Of a stretch of 64,000 nucleotides of DNA, positions 28,563 to 38,700 are shown one piece after another; position 1 is the first letter of the stretch, and each line of letters opens with the position of its first letter. The translations under genes and the position numbers were made by a program. Under the pieces are notes generated by a model that was not told the origin of the DNA, made no database searches, and saw nothing but the letters and a program-made list of their open reading frames with translations. The DNA is from Saccharopolyspora flava (GTDB lineage Bacteria; Actinomycetota; Actinomycetes; Mycobacteriales; Pseudonocardiaceae): contig NZ_FOZX01000006.1 of the NCBI RefSeq assembly GCF_900116135.1, positions 124,001 through 188,000 on the forward strand. Direction: 5' to 3'.

Positions 28563-29366
28563 ATGTCCGTCCGCGACCGCACGACGCTCACCGCCGCACG
28601 GCGGTGGTTCGGTCGTGCCCTGGTCCTGGCCGGAACGGCGGTTGCCGGGACCTCCGCGGCCCTGCTGATCGGCCAGCCCGCGGAGGCGGCGTCGGACGAA
28701 CCGGAGCCGTCGCTCGCCGACGCGCCCGTGCTGCCGGACGCCGCCGCGGTCGCCGACACCCCGGCGGTCTCGGGCGCTCCCGTGCTGTCCGGGGCGGGCG
28801 CGCTCACCGACGAGGTCGCGCAGCTCCCGGCCACCGCGCTGGATCGGGTGTCCGATCCGGCTTCGTTCCCGCTCGACCGCGTCGACCCGCTCTCCCTGGT
28901 GCCCGCCGAACCCGTCGGGCACCTGCTCACCGGCGGTCTCGACGAGGAGCACGCCGACCCGCCCCGGGACGACGTGCCGCCGCAGTCCCCGGCGGATTCC
29001 ACCCCGAACACCGCCGTTCCGAACACCGCCGCCGGGCCGGACCGGCAGGCGGACGTGCCGCGACCCGTCGCGGACACCCCCGTTCCGGCGCCTGCGGCCG
29101 TCGCGCAGGCGGACGGTCCGGTCCGGACGCCCGGACGGCCCGTCCCCGACACCCCCGAACCGGAGCTCCCGAAGGAGAACTCCGCGCTGCCCGCACCCGC
29201 CGGGTGCGCCAAGACGGCGGACGGGCAGCAGCACGGCACCGGTCTGCTCGGCTGGTACCCGGCGGCCCCGAGGGCCGGCGGAACCCGCCCGGACGCCTGC
29301 GCCGACGACCGGCACGAGCTGCCGCGCGGCGTCCCGGCACCGCAGCCTGGCGCGACCCCTGACTGA
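28563..29366 (+). CDS. Secreted Pro/Ala/Asp-rich protein of unknown function
   Basis: 267 aa from ATG at 28563. A twin-basic signal peptide (LTAARRWFGRALVLAGTAVA, cut near AEAASDE) is followed by a low-complexity region dominated by Pro, Ala, Asp and Val with no recognised domain. Two cysteines near the end (PAGCAKTADG, PDACADD) could form a disulphide. A longer frame from 28485 would hide the signal peptide, so the shorter start is chosen. The TTGACA at 28485-28490 may be the -35 of its promoter. The next gene also encodes a secreted orphan. Confidence 0.7.
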   Translation: MSVRDRTTLTAARRWFGRALVLAGTAVAGTSAALLIGQPAEAASDEPEPSLADAPVLPDAAAVADTPAVSGAPVLSGAGALTDEVAQLPATALDRVSDPASFPLDRVDPLSLVPAEPVGHLLTGGLDEEHADPPRDDVPPQSPADSTPNTAVPNTAAGPDRQADVPRPVADTPVPAPAAVAQADGPVRTPGRPVPDTPEPELPKENSALPAPAGCAKTADGQQHGTGLLGWYPAAPRAGGTRPDACADDRHELPRGVPAPQPGATPD

Positions 29367-29527
29367 CCCGCTGACCGGCGGCGATTCGCAGCGTGGCGAG
29401 AGCGCGCGCCGGTCACTTCGCGATCTGAGTCCACCGCCGCCCGACCATGATCAAGTTCTGATTGCGGTGCGGCGCACGAAGTTGATTTTCCCCCGGAACG
29501 CGGGGAGCCTGGTGAAGGAGAAGATCC

Positions 29528-30634
29528 ATGCAGACTTGGGCGAAGCGCGGCGTGCAGACCGCGCTGGTCACTGGTGGCATGCTGGCCGTCGGAACGGGGG
29601 TCGCTTCCGCCGGGGACGCCTGTCAGCAGCGTCCGATGCCGTTGGGAGAGTCGGTGTTCCCGCCCGCGCTCGACGACACTGCCCCGCTGGGCCGTTGCCT
29701 GGCCGGAGACCTGTTCGCAGAGGGTGCGCAGCGTCGTGATCACGTCGACGAGTCCGCCAACGAGCTGACCCGCGAGATCCCCGCGCTGCGCTTCCAGGAG
29801 TCGCCGCTGCAGCTCGCCGGCTGGGCGGCCGACCCGGCCGAGGCCAAGCCGCTGGACCTGCGCCGCTCGGCCCACGGCCCCGCGCCGGTCACCCCGGCCG
29901 AGGGCTTCCACCGCTCGCTGAGCTGGTCCGCGCCGATCGGCGACGTCGTCCGCGACCCCGCGAAGGACAGCGGACCGAAGACCGCCGAGCTGGTCATCCC
30001 GCACGACGACCTGGTCTACTTCGACGGCTTCGGCCAGGCCGACGGGATCATGGACCTCTACGAGGGCGCCATGGCCTCCCGCGAGCCGGCCCAGCAGGAG
30101 ACCGGCGGACTGCTCGAAGGCGGACTGCTGGCCACCGACGCGGTCGACCTGACCGCCTCCGACGTGGGCGGCCTGCGCAGCGACCTGCACACGGTCCCGC
30201 CGCTGGTGCTGTCCGCGGCGCTGGCCGCACCGCCCGCTCCCCCGGCCGCGCCCGCCGAGTTCGTGCCGCTGCACGTGCCGGGCGAGCGGCAGGCCCCGGT
30301 CACCGAGGTGCCGCTGCTGGACGGGCTGTCGCTGCTCGAGCTGTCCAAGGTCCCCGGGACCGTGGAGCGCAGCGGCCCGGGCCTGTCCGCGCCGCTGCCC
30401 GGTCTGGGCGAGCTCAACGCGCTGCAGAACGGCCAGGCCTCGGTGCCGACGCCGAGCCGGATCACCGCCGCCCTGGAGGACACCGCGCTGCCGGCCCGGA
30501 CGATGGTCGCCCCGCGCTCCGAGCTGCCGCTGCTGTCCGGCGCCCCGGACGTCACGCTGCCGATGCCGGCGGTCAGCCCCGAGATGATGCACCGCTTCGA
30601 CAACGCCGAGACCGTGGTCATGAACCGCATCTGA
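29528..30634 (+). CDS. Secreted protein of unknown function
   Basis: 368 aa with a signal peptide (MQTWAKRGVQTALVTGGMLA, cut near ASAGDAC). The mature N-terminus holds two cysteines 24 residues apart (DACQQRP, GRCLAGD). The rest is Leu/Pro/Ala-rich with several LPLL-like strands (EVPLLDGLSLLELSK, LPLLSGAPDVTLPM). No domain is recognised; a cell-surface structural role is a guess. AAGGAGAAG lies just before the ATG. A perfect 15-bp hairpin terminator follows, so it is likely expressed strongly and alone. Confidence 0.75.
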   Translation: MQTWAKRGVQTALVTGGMLAVGTGVASAGDACQQRPMPLGESVFPPALDDTAPLGRCLAGDLFAEGAQRRDHVDESANELTREIPALRFQESPLQLAGWAADPAEAKPLDLRRSAHGPAPVTPAEGFHRSLSWSAPIGDVVRDPAKDSGPKTAELVIPHDDLVYFDGFGQADGIMDLYEGAMASREPAQQETGGLLEGGLLATDAVDLTASDVGGLRSDLHTVPPLVLSAALAAPPAPPAAPAEFVPLHVPGERQAPVTEVPLLDGLSLLELSKVPGTVERSGPGLSAPLPGLGELNALQNGQASVPTPSRITAALEDTALPARTMVAPRSELPLLSGAPDVTLPMPAVSPEMMHRFDNAETVVMNRI

Positions 30635-30648
30635 TCTGGGATCGCGAC

Positions 30649-30682
30649 GAAGAAGGCCCCCTCCGAGGAGGGGGCCTTCTTC
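30649..30682. terminator. Bidirectional 15-bp terminator hairpin
   Basis: GAAGAAGGCCCCCTC (30649-30663) pairs perfectly with 30668-30682, loop CGAG. It lies between the secreted-protein gene (plus) and the mannosyltransferase (minus) and can serve both; there is only a weak T-run. Confidence 0.8.
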
Positions 30683-30687
30683 GCGTT

Positions 30688-31986
30688 TCAGGAGGTGACC
30701 GCGGGGGGTTTCTCCGCTCGCGGGATGTCCACCGGGTCCCGGTCGCGTTCCCGCCACCACAGGACGACGTTGTAGATCAGGAAGGCGAGGCCGAAGTAGA
30801 CGTAGGAGTTGCCGACGAACTGCTCGAAGACGTTCCAGGTCAGCTCCAGGCCCTTGCCCTGGGGCATCTTCCAGTGCGGGCCCATCATGAAGAACCCGCT
30901 GATCAGCGTCGTCATCAGCAGCATCGCCCAGTCGCGGCGCACGACGGCCGCGCCGCCGAGCAGCACCAGGCCGGGGATCGCCCACACCCAGTGGTGCGAC
31001 CAGGAGATCGGCGAGACCAGCAGTCCCAGCACGCCGTTGATCACCACGGCGGTCGGCAGGTCCCGCTGCCGGATCGCGTTGAGCATCCCCAGCACGGCCA
31101 GGGCCAGCACCAGCACCACGAGCACGCCCAGCACGACGTGCAGGTGCGGCGTGCCCAGCTTCGTCAGCAGCGACTTCAGCGACTGGTTGCCCGCGTAGAC
31201 CGAGGCGTCACCGGTGAACTTCGGCCCGAAGTTGACGCTGCTGGTCGCGAACATCTCGTGCAGCCAGAAGCGGCGCGCGTTGTCGAAGGTGACCAGCAGG
31301 CCGAGCACAGCGGTGCCGAGGAAGCCCAGCAGCGACACCGCGATCATCCGGAAGTCCCGGCGCAGCAGCGGCAGCAGCAGGAACACCAGCGGCGTCAGCT
31401 TGATGCCCGCGGCGATGCCGATCAGCAGCCCGCGCGGGTAGGGCAGCTTCTTGGTGCCCTCGACCCGCCACAGGCAGTCGACCACGACCAGCGCCATCAG
31501 CACGATGTTGACCTGCGCGTAGGTGATCGTCTCCATGATCGGTTCGCTGATCGTGGCGATCGGCAGCACGGCGGCGGTCACCAGCAGCACCTTGTCGCGG
31601 TGCGCCTGCAGGAACGTCGACTCCCGCAGCACCACGTACAGCGTGGTCAGCAGCGCGATGTGGCTGACCAGCATGATCACCGCGGTGGAGATCGCCTTGG
31701 GCACCAGCGCCAGCGGCGCGAACACGATCGCGGCGAACGGGGGGTAGATGAAGGGCAGCCGCAGCCCGGACTCGGTGGGCGGTAAGCCGTGGTAGAGGTC
31801 GCGGCCCGCCAGCAGCGCCTGGGCGCCCTGCCGGTAGACCTCGCCGTCGATGTGGTCGTGGGTGTTGACGGTCGAGACCACCACGACCGCGATCAGCTCC
31901 GCGATCGCGATGACGGCCAGCAACGATCTGTGCTCGCGCAGTCGCTCGGCCAGCGGACGCGGGTCCGCGGTTCCGGGCATGGGCAT
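30688..31986 (-). CDS. GT87 polyprenol-phosphate-mannose-dependent mannosyltransferase-like protein
   Basis: 432 aa, about ten to twelve membrane helices, GT-C fold, family GT87 (DUF2029). Signature segments are GQALLAGRDLYHGLP-like (here GAQALLAGRDLYHGLP) after the first helix, FIYPPFAAIVFAPLAL, and IKLTPLVFLLLPLLRRDF. Mycobacterial relatives add alpha-1,2-mannose to phosphatidylinositol mannosides and lipoarabinomannan using decaprenyl-phosphate-mannose on the outer face of the membrane. The exact acceptor here is unknown. ATG at 31986 has GAGAGGA upstream; a second ATG at 31980 is also possible. Confidence 0.85.
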   Translation of the reverse strand: MPMPGTADPRPLAERLREHRSLLAVIAIAELIAVVVVSTVNTHDHIDGEVYRQGAQALLAGRDLYHGLPPTESGLRLPFIYPPFAAIVFAPLALVPKAISTAVIMLVSHIALLTTLYVVLRESTFLQAHRDKVLLVTAAVLPIATISEPIMETITYAQVNIVLMALVVVDCLWRVEGTKKLPYPRGLLIGIAAGIKLTPLVFLLLPLLRRDFRMIAVSLLGFLGTAVLGLLVTFDNARRFWLHEMFATSSVNFGPKFTGDASVYAGNQSLKSLLTKLGTPHLHVVLGVLVVLVLALAVLGMLNAIRQRDLPTAVVINGVLGLLVSPISWSHHWVWAIPGLVLLGGAAVVRRDWAMLLMTTLISGFFMMGPHWKMPQGKGLELTWNVFEQFVGNSYVYFGLAFLIYNVVLWWRERDRDPVDIPRAEKPPAVTS

Positions 31987-32315
31987 GCACCATCCTCTCG
32001 GCTACCACTGCTGCCCCAGGGTAGAGATGCGTCGGGTCGTCTCCAGCGGTCGGAGCCCGGTTGTGATGCTCTGTCTATCGCGTGTTCGCTCGCCGTGTTG
32101 CGGCCAGGTCTTCCCGATCGTGTTTCACCTGCACGAATGATCAAGTTCCGGGGATCGAGGTGACGCGTGGGGAAGCTGTGGCGAACGCCTTGACGCTGCG
32201 TAGCGCACAGACCGTGAAAGCACCATTACGGGTGGTCGCTTCGCTCTTGAAAAGCGCCCGGTCACAAGGGGAGGCTCGAACGGACTGCTCCGTTTGGTGG
32301 GGAGGGAGGGGCCGA
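31987..32315. other. 329-bp divergent intergenic region
   Basis: Holds the promoters of the mannosyltransferase (minus) and the GGDEF gene (plus). No supported gene. It contains ATGATCAAGTTC (32137-32148), a 12-mer that also occurs at 29447-29458 before a secreted-protein gene. Confidence 0.45.
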
Positions 32316-33176
32316 ATGAGTGTCCTCGACGTGGCTGCCGCCCAGCTGGCGCCGGTGTGGGACGAACTCGTCAGCGGGCTCAACGTCGGGATGCTGCTGA
32401 CCGACGACCGCGGCCAGGTGCTGGCCACCAACGACGTCGCCGCCGGGCTGATGCAGCTCGACAAGGCCGACATGCTCACCGGCACCCGCCCGCACGACTG
32501 GGAGGTCCGCGACGACACCGGCTCGCCCATGCCGGACTGGGCCGACCTGGCCGGTCAGGTGCTGCGCGCGGGCTGCCCGCTGTCCATCCCGCTCGTCATC
32601 ATCAGCGGTCACACGCAGAGCCGCATCTGGGCGGACTACCACGCGGTGACCGTCGGCGGTCGCAGGCGCGTGCTGGTGCTGCTGCAGTCGGTGCACACCG
32701 ACGTGTCGCACTCCTCGGGCCTGCTCGACCCGCTGACCGGGCTGCCCGGCCGCGTGCTGCTGCTGGACCGCTTGGAGCAGTCGCTGGTCCGCTCCCGCTC
32801 CCGGGGCACGCTGTCGACCCTGGTGCTCATCGACGTGCAGCAGCTGGCGGACTTCAACGCCGCGCACGGCTTCGAGCGCGGCGACGAGATGCTGTCCACC
32901 CTGGCCGGGCGGCTGCGCGAGGGCCTCAAGGACGAGCACACCGTCGCCCGCTACGGCGGCGACGAGTTCGCGGTGGTCGCCGAGCACCCGAGCGGCACCG
33001 GCGAGCGGATCGCCGCCCAGGCCCGCGAGGTCGCCGGCTGGCCGATGCGCGTCGGGCGCAAGCGCGTCCGCCCCGGCCTGCGCGTCTCCTGGGTCACCAC
33101 CGACGGCCACGCCTCGGTCCACTCGGTCCTCGCCCGAGCCGAACACCAGCTGACCTCGAAGGTGAACACCCCGTAG
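32316..33176 (+). CDS. Cytoplasmic PAS-like/GGDEF diguanylate cyclase
   Basis: 286 aa, no membrane helix. An N-terminal PAS-like sensor (LVSGLNVGMLLTDDRGQVLA, TNDVAAGLM) is followed by a GGDEF domain with RYGGDEF (GGDEF at 214-218). The metal-binding Asp is kept in LIDVQQLADFNAAHG, though this segment diverges from the usual DxDxFKxxND. No RxxD inhibitory site lies five residues before GGDEF, unlike the cyclase at 25.9 kb, so it probably lacks that feedback. ATG at 32316 has GGGAGG upstream; a longer frame from 32082 shows no coding bias. Confidence 0.85.
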   Translation: MSVLDVAAAQLAPVWDELVSGLNVGMLLTDDRGQVLATNDVAAGLMQLDKADMLTGTRPHDWEVRDDTGSPMPDWADLAGQVLRAGCPLSIPLVIISGHTQSRIWADYHAVTVGGRRRVLVLLQSVHTDVSHSSGLLDPLTGLPGRVLLLDRLEQSLVRSRSRGTLSTLVLIDVQQLADFNAAHGFERGDEMLSTLAGRLREGLKDEHTVARYGGDEFAVVAEHPSGTGERIAAQAREVAGWPMRVGRKRVRPGLRVSWVTTDGHASVHSVLARAEHQLTSKVNTP

Positions 33177-33232
33177 ACCTGGTCGCCGATCTGGAGGGAG
33201 GTACGCCTTGGGTCATGTAACCCCTGCTGAAC

Positions 33233-33270
33233 GAAGCGGGGCACCCACGGTGAGGTGGGTGCCCCGCTTC
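33233..33270. terminator. Bidirectional 16-bp terminator hairpin
   Basis: GAAGCGGGGCACCCAC (33233-33248) pairs perfectly with 33255-33270 (loop GGTGAG), between the convergent GGDEF and ino1 genes. Confidence 0.85.
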
Positions 33271-33287
33271 TGGCTTCCGGTCCTGCT

Positions 33288-34409
33288 TCAGCGCTCGGTG
33301 TTGCCCGCGATGAAGTCCTCGACGGCCTGGTAGGCGTCGGAGTCGGAGTACTGCTCCGGCGGCGACTTCATGAAGTACGACGAGGCCGACAGGATCGGGC
33401 CGCCGATGCCGCGGTCCTTGGCGATCTTGGCGGCGCGGATCGCGTCGATGATGATGCCCGCCGAGTTCGGCGAGTCCCACACCTCGAGCTTGTACTCCAG
33501 GTTCAGCGGCACGTCGCCGAAGGCGCGGCCCTCGAGCCGGATGTAGGCCCACTTGCGGTCGTCCAGCCACGGCACGTAGTCCGACGGACCGATGTGCACG
33601 TTGCGCTTGCCCAGGTCGCGGTCGACCTGCGAAGTCACCGACTGCGTCTTGGAGGTCTTCTTCGACTCCAGGCGCTCCAGCTCCTTCATGTTCATGAAGT
33701 CCATGTTGCCGCCGACGTTGAGCTGCATCGTGCGGTCCAGGTGCACGCCCCGGTCCTCGAACAGCTTGGCCAGCACGCGGTGCGTGATGGTGGCGCCGAC
33801 CTGCGACTTGATGTCGTCACCGACGATCGGGACGCCGGCCTCGGTGAACTTCGCGGCCCACTCCGGGTCGGAGGCGATGAACACCGGCAGCGCGTTGACG
33901 AAGGCCACGCCCGCGTCGATGGCGCACTGCGCGTAGAACTTGTCGGCCTCCTCGGAACCCACCGGCAGGTAGGACACCAGGACGTCGACCTCGGCGTCGC
34001 GCAGCGCCTGGACCACGTCGACCGGCTGCTCGTCGGACTCCTCGATGGTCTCCCGGTAGAACCGGCCGAGACCGTCGTGGGTGTGGCCGCGCTGCACGGT
34101 GACGCCCAGCGGCGGGACGTCGGCGATCTTGATGGTGTTGTTCTCGCTGGCGACGATGGCCTCGGAGAGGTCCCGACCCACCTTCTTGGCGTCCACGTCG
34201 AACGCGGCGACGAACTTGACGTCGCCGACGTGGTAGTCGCCGAAGGCGACGTGCATCAGACCGGGCACCCGGGTGTCCGGTTCGGCGTCGGAGTAGTAGT
34301 GCACACCCTGCACCAGCGATGCAGCGCAGTTCCCAACGCCGACGATCGCCACTCGCACCGAGCGACCGGGACGATCTCCGCCCATGGCAGGGCCCTCCTT
34401 CTTGGTCAT
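33288..34409 (-). CDS. ino1: Myo-inositol-1-phosphate synthase
   Basis: 373 aa, standard for actinobacterial enzymes (about 360-370). The NAD-binding Rossmann start is [18 protein letters not shown]. Family blocks [31 protein letters not shown] and [15 protein letters not shown] (here [14 protein letters not shown]) are present. It converts glucose-6-phosphate to inositol-1-phosphate, feeding phosphatidylinositol and mycothiol synthesis. It overlaps the padR gene upstream by 4 nt, so both are on one transcript, as in Rv0046c-Rv0047c of M. tuberculosis. Confidence 0.97.
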   Translation of the reverse strand: MTKKEGPAMGGDRPGRSVRVAIVGVGNCAASLVQGVHYYSDAEPDTRVPGLMHVAFGDYHVGDVKFVAAFDVDAKKVGRDLSEAIVASENNTIKIADVPPLGVTVQRGHTHDGLGRFYRETIEESDEQPVDVVQALRDAEVDVLVSYLPVGSEEADKFYAQCAIDAGVAFVNALPVFIASDPEWAAKFTEAGVPIVGDDIKSQVGATITHRVLAKLFEDRGVHLDRTMQLNVGGNMDFMNMKELERLESKKTSKTQSVTSQVDRDLGKRNVHIGPSDYVPWLDDRKWAYIRLEGRAFGDVPLNLEYKLEVWDSPNSAGIIIDAIRAAKIAKDRGIGGPILSASSYFMKSPPEQYSDSDAYQAVEDFIAGNTER

Positions 34410-35032
34410 CTGTCGTGTCCTTGCTTGAGTTGCGCCGGTGGCGGATCACCCGCGCGCGGGTGGCCACCGGTATCGGGCCCGGTCGCCGAGGCAGCGGCCT
34501 GCTCGGCTCGTTCGGTCTCGATGATCTCGTCCAGCCAGCGCACCTCGCGCTCGCTGTGGTCCAGTCGCAGCCGGTGCAGCTCCCGCGTGTAGCGGTCCAG
34601 GCAGTCGCCGGACCGGGCCAGCGCGCTGCGCAGCCCCTCCTGCCGCTCCTCCACCCGGCGGCGCCGGGCGAGCAGGATGCGCATCCGCGCGTCGGCCGGT
34701 GTGCGGGAGAAGAACACCACGTGCACGCCGAAGGCGTTGTCCTCGCACGCGCGCGGGCTGCTGTCGGCGACCAGCTCGGCGAAGCGCTGCCTGCCGGTGT
34801 CGGTGATGCGGTACACGCGGCGGGCCCGCCGTCCCCAGGCCTTGGACTCCTCGCCGTCCGGTTCCTCCTCGATCAGCCCGGCGCGGCACAGCCTGCGCAG
34901 CGTCGGGTACAGCGATCCGCAGGAGAGCGCGCGGAACACGCCGAGCGTGTCGTTGAGCTGTTTGCGCAGCTCGTAGCCGTGCATGGAGGAGCTGTGCAGC
35001 AGCCCGAGCACCGCGAGTTCGAGCATCTGCAC
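34406..35032 (-). CDS. PadR family transcriptional regulator
   Basis: 208 aa. Winged-helix PadR domain ([40 protein letters not shown]) and a C-terminal coiled-coil dimerisation region rich in Arg/Glu. It is the first gene of the padR-ino1 operon and probably controls inositol synthesis and itself; a matching palindrome lies 70 bp upstream. The operon layout is conserved next to DUF5318 and ponA in mycobacteria. Ligand or signal is unknown. Confidence 0.93.
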   Translation of the reverse strand: MQMLELAVLGLLHSSSMHGYELRKQLNDTLGVFRALSCGSLYPTLRRLCRAGLIEEEPDGEESKAWGRRARRVYRITDTGRQRFAELVADSSPRACEDNAFGVHVVFFSRTPADARMRILLARRRRVEERQEGLRSALARSGDCLDRYTRELHRLRLDHSEREVRWLDEIIETERAEQAAASATGPDTGGHPRAGDPPPAQLKQGHDR

Positions 35033-35102
35033 CTCCCACCAACGTCTAATAGGCGCGGCGAATAATAAGGACTGCCAACGCCGACCGGTTCACCTCGCGG
35101 AG

Positions 35103-35119
35103 TATATCGCGCCGATATA
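35103..35119. promoter_or_regulatory. Candidate PadR operator
   Basis: TATATCG-CGC-CGATATA: perfect 7-bp arms, A/T-rich and so conspicuous in this G/C-rich DNA, between the divergent padR-ino1 operon and DUF5318 gene. It resembles PadR sites in A/T-rich dyad form. Position would allow control of both directions. Confidence 0.5.
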
Positions 35120-35226
35120 TCGGGTCACGCCATCGAGCGGGGCGGGAGGTGTTCGGCATCACCGCACGTGACGCCGGGGAGGGCCGCCTGCCCTGAACGG
35201 CGCATGGAGCGCGTCGGGGCGACACG

Positions 35227-35232
35227 TACCCT
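35227..35232 (+). promoter_or_regulatory. -10 box of a leaderless DUF5318 transcript
   Basis: TACCCT is followed by six bases and then the GTG start at 35239, putting the predicted +1 on the start codon. Confidence 0.45.
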
Positions 35233-35238
35233 GTGGTC

Positions 35239-35643
35239 GTGCGGACCCAACGGCAAGTGGTCGACTACGCGTTGCAGCGCCGAGCGCTGCTCGCGCAGTT
35301 GCACGCTGGCCGCGTCGGGGTGATGGAGGTCTGCGACGCCGACCCGTACCTGTTGCAGGCGGCGAAGTTCCACGGTGAGCCCAGCGACACCACCTGCCCG
35401 GTGTGCAGGAAGGAAGAGCTGACCCAGGTCTCCTGGGTGTTCGGCGACGCCCTCAAGCACGCGTCCGGATCGGCGCGCAAGCCCGAGGAGCTGGACCGGA
35501 TGGCCACCCTGTTCGAGGAGTTCAACGTCTACGTCGTCGAGGTGTGCCGCACATGTAACTGGAACCACCTGGTGCTGTCCTACGTTCTCGGGACCGACGG
35601 CTTGAACGACGGTCGCTCGGGACGCAAGACTGCAGCGGAGTGA
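35239..35643 (+). CDS. DUF5318 zinc-ribbon protein (Rv0049-like)
   Basis: 134 aa. Two CxxC pairs (C53-PV-C56, C103-RT-C106) form a likely zinc ribbon, as in the DUF5318 family restricted to actinobacteria. Position before ponA and opposite padR matches Rv0049. Function unknown; the conserved link to PonA suggests an envelope-related role, which is inference. Of two in-frame GTG codons, 35239 is preferred because it sits at the expected +1 of a TACCCT -10 box; 35233 would add two residues. Confidence 0.88.
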   Translation: MRTQRQVVDYALQRRALLAQLHAGRVGVMEVCDADPYLLQAAKFHGEPSDTTCPVCRKEELTQVSWVFGDALKHASGSARKPEELDRMATLFEEFNVYVVEVCRTCNWNHLVLSYVLGTDGLNDGRSGRKTAAE

Positions 35644-35743
35644 GATCGTTCGTGCACCCGGCACGACCCCGCGCCGATGCGGCGCACCCCCGACGTGAAC
35701 GCATCACCGGCGTCGCCCCGACGCCTGTCCTGGAGGCCAACTC

Positions 35744-38700
35744 GTGAACGACGAGCGTGACGACCACGCGAAGGGCCGCCACTCCCGGCATCCGAACGAC
35801 GGTCGCCCCGCGCCACCCCCGCCGCAGAACCCGGGCCAGCCCCCGCAGCGCCCGGCCGGTGGACCTCCGCCGCCCCCGAGCGGTGGTCCGGGGTGGCCCG
35901 GCGAGCAGCCCGGTCCCCGTCCGGGAGCCGGCGGTCAGCAGCCGCCGCCCCCGCCGGGGCGTCCCGGCGCGCCGTCCGGCGGGCAGCCGCAGTGGCCCGG
36001 TGCGGAGGGTTCCGGCGCCCCCGGTGACGAGTCCCCGGGTGAGACGACCGGTGCGTGGACGCCGTCGTTCGACGACGACTCCGCACCCGGCTCGGGTTCG
36101 TCGCCCCTGACCAGCAAGTTAAACGGGGAGGACGACGCGACGAGCTACTCGCCGTCGCCTCCTCCTCCGCCTCCGGGTCGTCCGGGCCAGCCCCCGTCCG
36201 GTCAGCAGCCCCCCTCTGGTCAGCAGCCTCCGCCCGGCCGCCCCGCGCCGCCGCCCGGCGAGGCGCCCACGCAGAACATCCCGCAGACCCCGGGCGATGA
36301 CCGGGGAGGTTCCGGCTCGCCCGCCGCTCCTGCCGGTGGTGCCGCCGCCGGTGGCGCGGCTGCCGCTGGCGGTGCTGCCGCTGCGGGTGCGGCTGCCGCA
36401 GGTGCCGGTGCCGCTGGAGCGGCCGCCGCTGGTGCTGCCGGCGCCGCCGGTGCGGGTGCCGGCCGCGAGCCGAACCTGCTCACGCACTCCGATCAGGCGA
36501 CGTACAACTACTACGCCGACGATCTTGATGACGACCCCTACGGCGACAACGATTCGCTCGGCGACCGCAGGGCCGGGGGTGCCGCCGACGTCGGCGCCGC
36601 CGGTTTCCGCGGGAACGGCCGAGGCGGGGATGACAGCGAGGATCCGGACGACGACATGAGTGCCGCTCAAGCCAAGCGCGCCGTCATATGGCGGCGCGTC
36701 CGCAGGGCCTGCTACGTGGCCGCGGCCGCGGGAGTGATCATCCCGACGATCGTGTTCATCTACGGCTACCTCTTCTGGGAGGCGCCGGACGAGCAGAAGC
36801 TGCTGAACATGAAGCAGCCGATCACGATCACCTACGCGGACGACTCGCCGCTGGCGACGGTGAGCTCGGACGGCTCCCGCGAGGTCGTGCGCGACCTCAA
36901 CGACGTGTCCAAGCCGCTGCGCGACGCGACGATCTCCGCCGAGGACGCGAGCTTCTACACCAACCCCGGATTCGACTTCCAGGGCATCGCCCGGTCGGTG
37001 TTCTTCATGTTCACCGGCTCCGGCGTCGGTGGTGGTTCCACGATCACCCAGCAGTTCATCAAGCTCGACCTGGAGCTGAACAAGTCGGACCCCGACTACG
37101 TTCGCAAGGTCAAGGAGATCGTGCTGGCGTTCAAGATCACCAACGAGCGCAGCAAGGACGACATCCTGCTGTCGTACCTCAACACCGCCTACTACGGCCG
37201 CGGCGCCAACGGCATCACGGCGGCGGCCAACGCCTACTTCGGCAAGAAGCCCAGCGAGATCAACCCGGCCGAGGCCGCGGTGCTGGCGGGCATGGTCCAG
37301 CGCCCGAAGGGCAACGACCCGCGCGAGGACATGGAGCAGGCGACCACGCGGTTCAACTACGTGCTCGACCAGATGGTCAGGAACGGGTTCCTGCCCCAGT
37401 CCGAGCGCGCGCCGCTGACGACGCCGCCGGAGACCCGCGGGCAGAGCGACTGGCGGATCGACCGGCGCCTGACGCCGGACCAGTTCAAGATCAAGGACCA
37501 GGTGCTCCGCGAGCTGGAAGAGGCCGGCTACGACGAGGACACGCTGGCCCGCGAGGGTTACAAGATCAAGACGACGATCGACCCGAAGGCCCAGAAGGCC
37601 GCGGTCGACGCCGTCACCAGCCAGGCCGAGAACACGCTGCCGGACAACATCAAGACGTCGCTGGTCGCGGTCGAGCCCAAGACCGGCGAGGTCAAGGCCT
37701 ACTACGGCGGCGGCGGTGACGTCGGCGGCTACGACTGGGCGGTCGCGCCCACCGAGCCTGGCTCGTCGTTCAAGCCGTTCACGGTGCTGGCCGGTCTGCA
37801 CAAGGGCCTGGGCATCGGCGAGTTCTACGACGGTTCCAGCCCGCAGGAGATCGCGGGCACCGAGTTCGCCAACGCCCCCGGCGTGGCCTGCGACATCCCG
37901 AACCGCTGCGGTATCCGCGAGGCGATGACGAAGTCGGTCAACACCGTGTTCGTCAACCTGGCCGCCCGCGTCGGCCCGCCCGCGGTCGCCGAGGCCGCGC
38001 ACACCGCGGGCATCCCGGAGGAGTACAAGTCGGGTGGCGGTTCCACCAAGACCCTGCAGAACTCCAACGGCGTGACCCAGTCCGGTATCGCGCTGGGCAT
38101 GTACCCGGTCAAGCCGATCGACATGGCGAACTCGTACGCGACCCTGGCCAACCAGGGCAAGTCGCACGTGCCGCACATGGTCAAGGAGATCGCGCCGCGC
38201 GAGGGCTCCCCGATCAAGATCCACAACGAGCCGGCCAAGAACCTCTACGACGAGTCGGACTCGGAGGCCGCGAAGCTGGCCTACAACACGATCGCGTCGA
38301 TGTTCGACGTCGCCGACCACTCCAAGCGCGGCTTGGAAGGCGGCAGGCCCGTGATGTCCAAGACCGGTACCCACCAGTACCTGGACACCAAGGACAACGC
38401 GACCGCGTGGATGATCGGCGCCACGCCGCAGCTGTCCACCGCGGTGTCGATGCTGGCCAGCGAGAACGGCCGCAACGTGCCGCTGGAGGACAACTCCGGC
38501 GTCAGCTTCTACGGCGGCAAGTACCCGGCCATGGTGTGGCAGCAGTTCATGAACAACTACCACAAGGGCCTCAAGGTCGAGCAGTTCAAGAAGACCGACA
38601 CCATCGGTCAGTTCGAGGACATCCCGCTGCCCCCGCCGCCGACGTCCTCGGAGCCGCCGACCTCGTCGATGCCTCCGACCACCGAGCCGAGCGAGTCGGA

